64,000 nt of DNA from Aulostomus chinensis (Eukaryota > Chordata > Actinopteri > Syngnathiformes > Aulostomidae): positions 27,356,626 through 27,420,625 of the forward strand of contig JBBMOA010000009.1 of NCBI GenBank assembly GCA_037954235.1, given 5' to 3'. Positions 58,513 to 64,000 of the stretch are shown here, piece by piece. The position numbers were made by a program, and so were the translations under genes. The notes beneath the pieces were generated by a model. It had not been told where the DNA came from and searched no databases. It was given only the letters and a program-made list of their open reading frames with translations. Position 1 is the first letter of the stretch. Every line of letters starts with the position of its first letter.

Positions 58513-59396
58513 AGAGATAGAAAAAGGAAAGAGAGTAGGACAAGAACATCAGGCAGCATTTTCTGTAGCCCCAGGCTCACGTGTTTGTATCTGTGTGTTT
58601 GCAAGCAAGCCCGCCCAAGGGGATTAATTTTTTGACAGCTTTGTTAAGCCTTCTCTTAAGCGCTGAGCTTTGCAATAACATTGTGCCTGTGTGATTTTCA
58701 AAAGGTCTCTCGCTATCCTGTGATTTCTCCTCTCAGAGGTAACTGAGGAGAGAGACAGAGCAGCGCCCTTTCATGACAGGGGATTTGGTTTGAGTAGCGT
58801 CTTGGTGTGGAGGAAGTGGACCATAAGAAGCAGGCTGTGAAGCTCCTCTTCAATTAGTGACGGCATTGCGATGGTCCACATTTAAACTCTCAGCTGCCCC
58901 TCTCCTGTGTCCGGCTCTCTGTCTGTCTTTGTTTCTGTAATCCATCCTCCCAGCCGCCTCTTCTTGTCACTCCACGTCTCTTCATTCCCATGTCACTTTG
59001 TATTCGGTTTAATCTCCTCCTCTCCTTCTACCGCTTTCCCTGCTCTGTCTCTTTCTATTTGATCTTTCTTTTTTGCTCGCCACCCTCCCTTGCCTGGATA
59101 GGTAACCTTGCCTGGATGGGTTAAGAGAAAAAACGTAGAAGGAAAAAGCCAAACAGACAAAAGGTTAATCCTTTAACAAGCCCACAGACACATGGAGTCA
59201 AAGGACAGAGAGGAGAGGGGTAATAAACGGCAATTGCAATAAACAGATGTGACAATCAAACTCTCCACATGGGAGGAGATGCATGAGGAGAATGTGGGAA
59301 ATTAGAGGGAGAAGCTGTGGTTGGCAGAGACGGCATTTTTAGTCTCCCCTTCATGACTTCCACTCTGCATGATGACAAGTGTCTGCAGCTGCTCCC

Positions 59397-59418
59397 ATTG
59401 GTCGAGGCCGCCACCAAT
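59397..59418 (+). promoter_or_regulatory. Paired CCAAT boxes of a plus-strand promoter
   Basis: An inverted CCAAT (ATTGG, 59397-59401) and a direct CCAAT (59414-59418) lie 13 bp apart in a GC-rich stretch, upstream of a purine-rich region and the exon that ends at 60172. Such pairs are typical NF-Y sites of vertebrate promoters. No TATA box is convincing. Confidence 0.4.
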
Positions 59419-59523
59419 CAGAGCAGAGGCATGTAAGGCGCCTTTAGGTTATACCCAACCCCAAAAACAAGAAGCAGAGAGAGGGAGAGGGAGACCGAGC
59501 AGGAAAGGGAGAGTGTGCTTTAC

Positions 59524-59541
59524 AGAGAGAGAGAGAGAGAG
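59524..59541. repeat. (GA)n tract
   Basis: Nine GA units in the presumed 5' UTR or promoter. Confidence 0.85.
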
Positions 59542-59736
59542 CAAAGCAGGCACTGACTTTACAGTGCAGTGAAGATCTTCCCCCTGAAGCTCCTTGAGAA
59601 ATGAGACTTGAGAAGAAGTTGCATGTCAGCTGTTTGTTGGAGACCACTACAATTCCTGCTGGCTGCTGCGGAGAAGAAGATCCTGGTTCTGTAGCCTCCC
59701 CTTGTGATTGGCTGTCACACTTTAGGCTCCCCCTTC

Positions 59737-59747
59737 TCTGTCTCTCT

Positions 59748-59779
<32 letters not shown>

Positions 59780-59787
59780 GTCTCTCT
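59737..59787. repeat. (CT)n tract
   Basis: CT units with G interruptions over 51 bp, in the presumed 5' UTR. Confidence 0.88.
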
Positions 59788-59970
59788 TCCCTTTTCAACT
59801 AACCCCCTCCACACTGTCCTCAGGCTTACCTGAACCACAACTGTAGGAACACTGGACCCCCCCTCCTCCTCCACACACACACACGTATACATACACGTGC
59901 TCTTTCTCACAAACAAACACATAGAGATTCTGCTTTTCACCTGGAGGAGCAGGCGCACGGGACGGCATGT

Positions 59971-60001
<31 letters not shown>
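59971..60001 (+). repeat. (GCA)n / CAG triplet repeat
   Basis: Ten perfect CAG-type triplets some 160 bp before the presumed ATG. In the transcribed strand they would lie in the 5' UTR rather than encode polyglutamine, since the local frames are closed before the ATG. Confidence 0.92.
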
Positions 60002-60002
<1 letters not shown>

Positions 60003-60162
60003 TGTCTCTCCTCACATCTCACGGTGCCTCTCTGAGTTGCCTCTTTCTGGAGAGGAACTCTGAAAAGAGAGTTTGGAGCTATTGTCCCTCGGTGAAAACA
60101 GGAGACACGGGGGCTGTGAGGGAGCACTTGTCAACCCGGGGACACCAAAGCCAACACACAGC

Positions 60163-60172
60163 ATGATTTTGG
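60163..60172 (+). CDS. znf385a: Candidate first coding exon, MIL-G, tentatively znf385a (partial, runs off the window)
   Basis: The sequence ACAGCATGATTTTGG is followed by a consensus donor (gtgagtg at 60173), giving Met-Ile-Leu plus one base of a Gly codon. The remembered human ZNF385A N-terminus begins MILGSLSRAG, and human ZNF385A lies on 12q13 with C1QL4, MYL6 and NEUROD4, so both the four residues and the synteny fit. ZNF385A is a C2H2 (matrin-type) zinc-finger RNA/DNA-binding protein that modulates p53 target choice. No later exon could be found up to 64000, which implies a first intron longer than 3.8 kb. Four residues are weak evidence, so another gene or a non-coding exon remains possible. 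Confidence 0.4.
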
Positions 60173-63100
60173 GTGAGTGTTTTTGGTGCATGCTTCATGT
60201 TGTCGGAGCACTAATTCCTACTTAACCTTGACCACTAGCAGCTTTTTATAAATCATGTTTCTGATTTCACACTGACATCCAGGCATGGATTTTTCAACTG
60301 TGGTTAGCATTTGAAATTATGGTGATAGTGTGTCATAACTATGGCAGGTGCAAGTGATGACAGGGAAGGTCAAAGGGCTCGGAGCTGGACTATATCATTA
60401 TGGGCTGTTTGGTCACGTGACTAGGCTCTCACGTCCTGCCAGGGGAGGTGAAGGGACAAATATGGTTTTATACCAACACACTAATAACTGAAGATATTCA
60501 AAATGACTCTGCTGGTCATTGATTAGGAAACAGGTCACACAAACCTTGAACAACTCTGATAGATGCACAGTGAAGCTTTTAGTTATGATACAGGGTTGCT
60601 CTGTTCTGCCAGCACTTTCTTCTTTAGTATTCTGGTCTCATAGTGGCCACGTCTGGGAGAGGGATTCTGTGTGCTCTACATGGTCAGCTTGTGCACTCGC
60701 AGAGGATGGGAGCTCATGACTGTAAGTCCGGAGATAGCTGCATGCGCCTATGTGTGGAGAGGATGTTTGTGTGTGTGTTTGATGAGCAGCATGTCAGGTT
60801 TGGAAAGTCCACTCGAGTCTTCTAATGTTTGTGTCTGTGAGGCTGTGTGTGTTAATTGTGTCGCTATGTGCTCTGCAGGAGAAGCCACTTTGTTTTAACG
60901 CATGCCTGGGCTGATTCAGGCGCAGCTCTGCTCCCCTGCTCTCCTGGCGGGCATGTTTTTCAAGCAGACACCTCTAATGATTATAGGGAGTCATGTAGTC
61001 TCAGGTCTGCGGGCTTCAAGTGTTGAAGAGTTCCTGCGAGCCAAGAAACCCAGTAAAGTTCAGAGCTATTAAAATGTCTGTGAGAGTTTTAGTTTCTCAC
61101 GTTCAAGCTTGTTTGTTCTCCTCAGAGGTTTTTGTGTTCAAATGCTTTTTGTGTCTATTTTCCATTTGCGTTCCCTGCAGCTGGTCAAAAGTGAACATTT
61201 ACATGCCGTTTTTAACAGCTGGACAAGCACTGTCTTGATCGGGCTGCAGCTGCTAACAGCTGCCGTAAATTTATATTTGTCCTGTATGTGTTAACAGCAG
61301 CATTAACCCTCAACCGCAAATGTCTTACTGCAACAAACAGTGGGTAATCCTAGTTATTGGAGTTAAAGGTTTTAGCTGATGGAAGTGGTTTAATAAAGTA
61401 TTTAAAGGATAAAAAAAGATGGAATGGGACCTCTCTTCTGCCTTTGCAGGAACACGGAGAGCTGTCAGCATGAATTCACTGCATGCACATTTTGAAGGCA
61501 GAATGAATGATGATAATGTTCTGCTGCTTAGACACACCAGTTCGGCGTGTTTTCATCTCATATAACGGTCTGAAGAATTACCTCCCTCCCAACACCTGCA
61601 AAAAGCTGACCTTAACTCATACCGGGTTGTCACTCAGATAGGTATCTTGCATTATTTCTGCCTGAACATCGAGATTTCCCGTGTGTAACTTTCCGCTCCA
61701 TTTGCATGATGATCTGGCTGCTGAACAATTTGACATTTCTGTCTTTCCTCTTCTGAAAAGGGTAATGTCATTGTAATGACCTTTACACTACTGATGCTGG
61801 CTGATCTGGACCTCCTATCAGCAAAATTCCCTCAATTCAGTTCACTGATTTGAATCTGCAACATTCTGATAACATTATCTCTTACAAATGGCAATATGTT
61901 TTGTTTGAAAATAGAAAACAGTCTGATCTGGGAATTGCATACAGTGTGAGTGTGCCTGTGTATGCATAACCAGCTGCTGTCTGTGTGGCTATGAGTCTTC
62001 TTTCGTATGACCTTGAGCAAATAACCTTTCCCTGTGCTGCTCTGTCCTGTGTTCTATATGCAGAAATGCATGATAAGTAGCTGTACAGAGGCAGTCCTGG
62101 GCCTGGCAGAGGTCGTTGTCCGCTGTGGCGGTGATGACAGTCGGGATGCTGATAACGGCAATGGATGCGTGGTTGTGTTTTACAGTGCGCTCATACACGC
62201 AGCTGCAGATATTCAGCTTAGCTCTCTGCCTAGCACTGGCTCTGCACCAGTCTATAGAGCTGCTGCTGCTGTATGTTTGTGCATTAAAGAAAGAGAGTAA
62301 AGAGAGGAGAAGCTTACAGAGAACATGATGTTTGGGCTGCTGCTGTCCTGGAACCACTCTAGTGACTGTGGTGTCATTGTGATCACCGCCATGTTGTCTA
62401 GAAAACCTCCTGTGCCTGGAGGGAACTCCTGGTTGGGAAGACGCTTCGTAGATGAGAGATGTCCAGTTGCTGTCACCCAAAATGCTGCATGATGTCTGTT
62501 TGACATTCTTGACAGGCCAGAAACATTCCTGGGATGTTCAACTTTGTTAGCCTCGTCTAAATGATTCTTGGGGCGCTTCAGTCGTGCTCAATTCTTGTTT
62601 GGATGTTGTTTCACGTCTGATCTGGCTTGTCTGCTGAGGTCGGAGCTGACCTCCTGAGCTTAGAGCCACACAGGCGATCTCTTTGTCTTCGCGTGGCCAG
62701 TCTGGCCTCATCTGTCTTCATAAAATCTGTTGACCTGCCTGCATATTGCTCCCTCCATCCCCCTCCTCAAACAGGGTGCCTGCCTGCACACACTCACCTG
62801 GTGCCAAAGGTCACCTCGAAGTGACACGGGAGAATATGTGTGTGAGCAGATCAGCACTTCCCTCCCACCTCACCATGACTGCTCTGCTCTCTGCGTCTAT
62901 GTCAAAGTGACACAGTAATTATAAGCCTTTAACGAGCCAGATATTTCATATGCATGGCACAGTTTGTCCCTTTAGGCTTCTTTGCATATCCAAGATGGAA
63001 CGAGTGCCGCTGACATTTGAGAATTCTGCGGTGAAACATGCTGATCAAACCATTCTTGACAACTTTTTTAGTCTTTTGTGATACTCAGAAATAACCTTCA

Positions 63101-64000
63101 AAATGTGATGAGCCCTAAATCTTTAAAATTGTGCAACAAGACTACAAAAAAATTGGTGTTTTTAAAAAAAATTCAAATCGAATCAAAACTCTTATAAATT
63201 TCACATTTTGCTTTGATTTTCAGCAGAATATCCCCCTTTTTTCTTATTCTGAGAGGATTTTTTCCTCCCGAGTGGGTGGACGGCTGTGACATATTGCGTG
63301 ATGAGATGCCCAGTGCACTTGCCCAATGTCATCGTTCAATAGCTTCTTACTGAGAGGACTTATTCCCATAATCGTAACTAGAATAGGCCACATATCTTAT
63401 GAGTGACCTAGGATGCAAGATTAATGTGACAGTCATCTGAAGGGAGACTTTTGTGTGTGTGTGTGTGTTAGAGAGAGAGAGATGTGTGTGTGTGTTAGAG
63501 AGAGAGATGCATGTGTGTGTGTTGGCTCTTCTTTCTTCTCTCCAAGTGTGGCTCCGTTCTGGTTTCCCGAGAGGACTCTTATGTCAAAAAGCTGCTATAA
63601 CTTGTCTTTTCGCCTCTCTATTACTCCATTTGTTTATGCTGGAGTGACCGTGTGTCAGGAGGTTGTCAATAGTGTCTGTAAGAGACCCTAATGAATAGCT
63701 CTGTTATTGGACTGGTGGGAAGGAAACCTATTGTGTCTGTGAGTGCATCTGTGGCCCATCAGTGTGGAGCACTGCAGAGCAGAGGGAGGTGGAGGTGAAC
63801 GTTCCACTGCTGTACTGGCCTCACTGCAGTGTCCTCTGTCAGCGAGCATTTGTTATATGAAAAAAACATAACCTATATGTGAATTAATGGAAGGGTAGAT
63901 GTCATTTTACAGCACATGCAAACCCTTGAATAAAGCACATAGTTTAGGCGTCACACACCAGTGCTAGCACCTGCCTCCACCACCAGCCTGGTGCTGTTGC
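60173..64000. other. Presumed first intron of the right-hand gene; no further exon seen
   Basis: No C2H2 finger, Pro-rich block or other recognisable coding piece was found on either strand. The open frames are unconvincing. Contains the TG/AG compound repeat at 63452-63522. Confidence 0.4.
63452..63522. repeat. Tandem TG-run/AG-run composite
   Basis: A block of (TG)n-TTAGAGAGAGAG-ATG is repeated about two and a half times with decreasing length: a minisatellite made of two microsatellites. Confidence 0.85.

Larger units (their letters stand above)
49345..59380. other. Intergenic region between birc5 and the right-hand first exon
   Basis: No protein-coding exon could be supported. Contents are a decayed LINE piece (about 50225-50795), two SINEs (about 54090-54302 and 57190-57463), several microsatellites and a G-rich cluster near 58486. 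The stretch 54950-55150 resembles a moderately repeated fish sequence, but I cannot name it. Confidence 0.5.
59460..60162 (+). other. Presumed 5' UTR of the right-hand gene
   Basis: A 0.7 kb stretch rich in GA, CT and CAG repeats lies between the CCAAT pair and the MIL-G exon. The start of transcription is unknown and the UTR may be shorter or spliced. Confidence 0.35.

Overview
The window looks like nuclear DNA of a bony fish, probably a percomorph teleost. Genes are short-intron and spliced, separated by long AT-rich non-coding DNA that is very rich in (CA)n, (GA)n and poly-C microsatellites, with tRNA-derived SINEs of the fish type. No operons, CRISPR arrays or prokaryotic signals are present. 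Gene names come from reading the translated exons against remembered vertebrate families; no search was run.

Layout, left to right. (1) 1-8.7 kb: no gene recognised. (2) 8.9-18.9 kb, plus strand: c1ql4, a secreted C1q/TNF-like synaptic or endocrine protein, with two coding exons (10339-10884 and 18076-18255) and a 7.2 kb intron that carries a striking 0.4 kb trinucleotide-based minisatellite. (3) 22.5-31.1 kb, minus strand: myl6, the smooth-muscle/non-muscle essential myosin light chain. All coding exons can be placed exactly. The gene has two alternative terminal coding exons (AFVRHIMSG and ELVRMVMNG) and one GC-AG intron. About 2.7 kb upstream of the usual first exon lies a 57-codon exon that resembles the long N-terminal extension of MYL6B/MYL1-type 'A1' light chains. 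(4) 38.1-41.1 kb, plus strand: neurod4, a bHLH neurogenic factor with a single coding exon and a probable non-coding first exon. (5) 46.9-49.2 kb, minus strand: birc5 (survivin), four coding exons, 147 residues, BIR zinc ligands intact. (6) 50-58 kb: a decayed LINE reverse-transcriptase piece and two SINEs. (7) 59.4-60.2 kb, plus strand: a promoter and first exon encoding MIL-G then a splice donor, tentatively the first exon of znf385a, whose other exons would lie beyond the right edge.

Human C1QL4, MYL6/MYL6B, NEUROD4 and ZNF385A all map to 12q13 (established knowledge), so the cluster is a compact teleost version of that region. BIRC5 is on human 17q, so its place here points to the teleost birc5b-type copy. 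The genes are not functionally linked; they are neighbours by conserved synteny. The most interesting observation is that one teleost myl6 locus appears able to make both a MYL6-like (151 aa) and a MYL6B-like (207 aa) light chain from alternative first exons, each with either of two C-termini.
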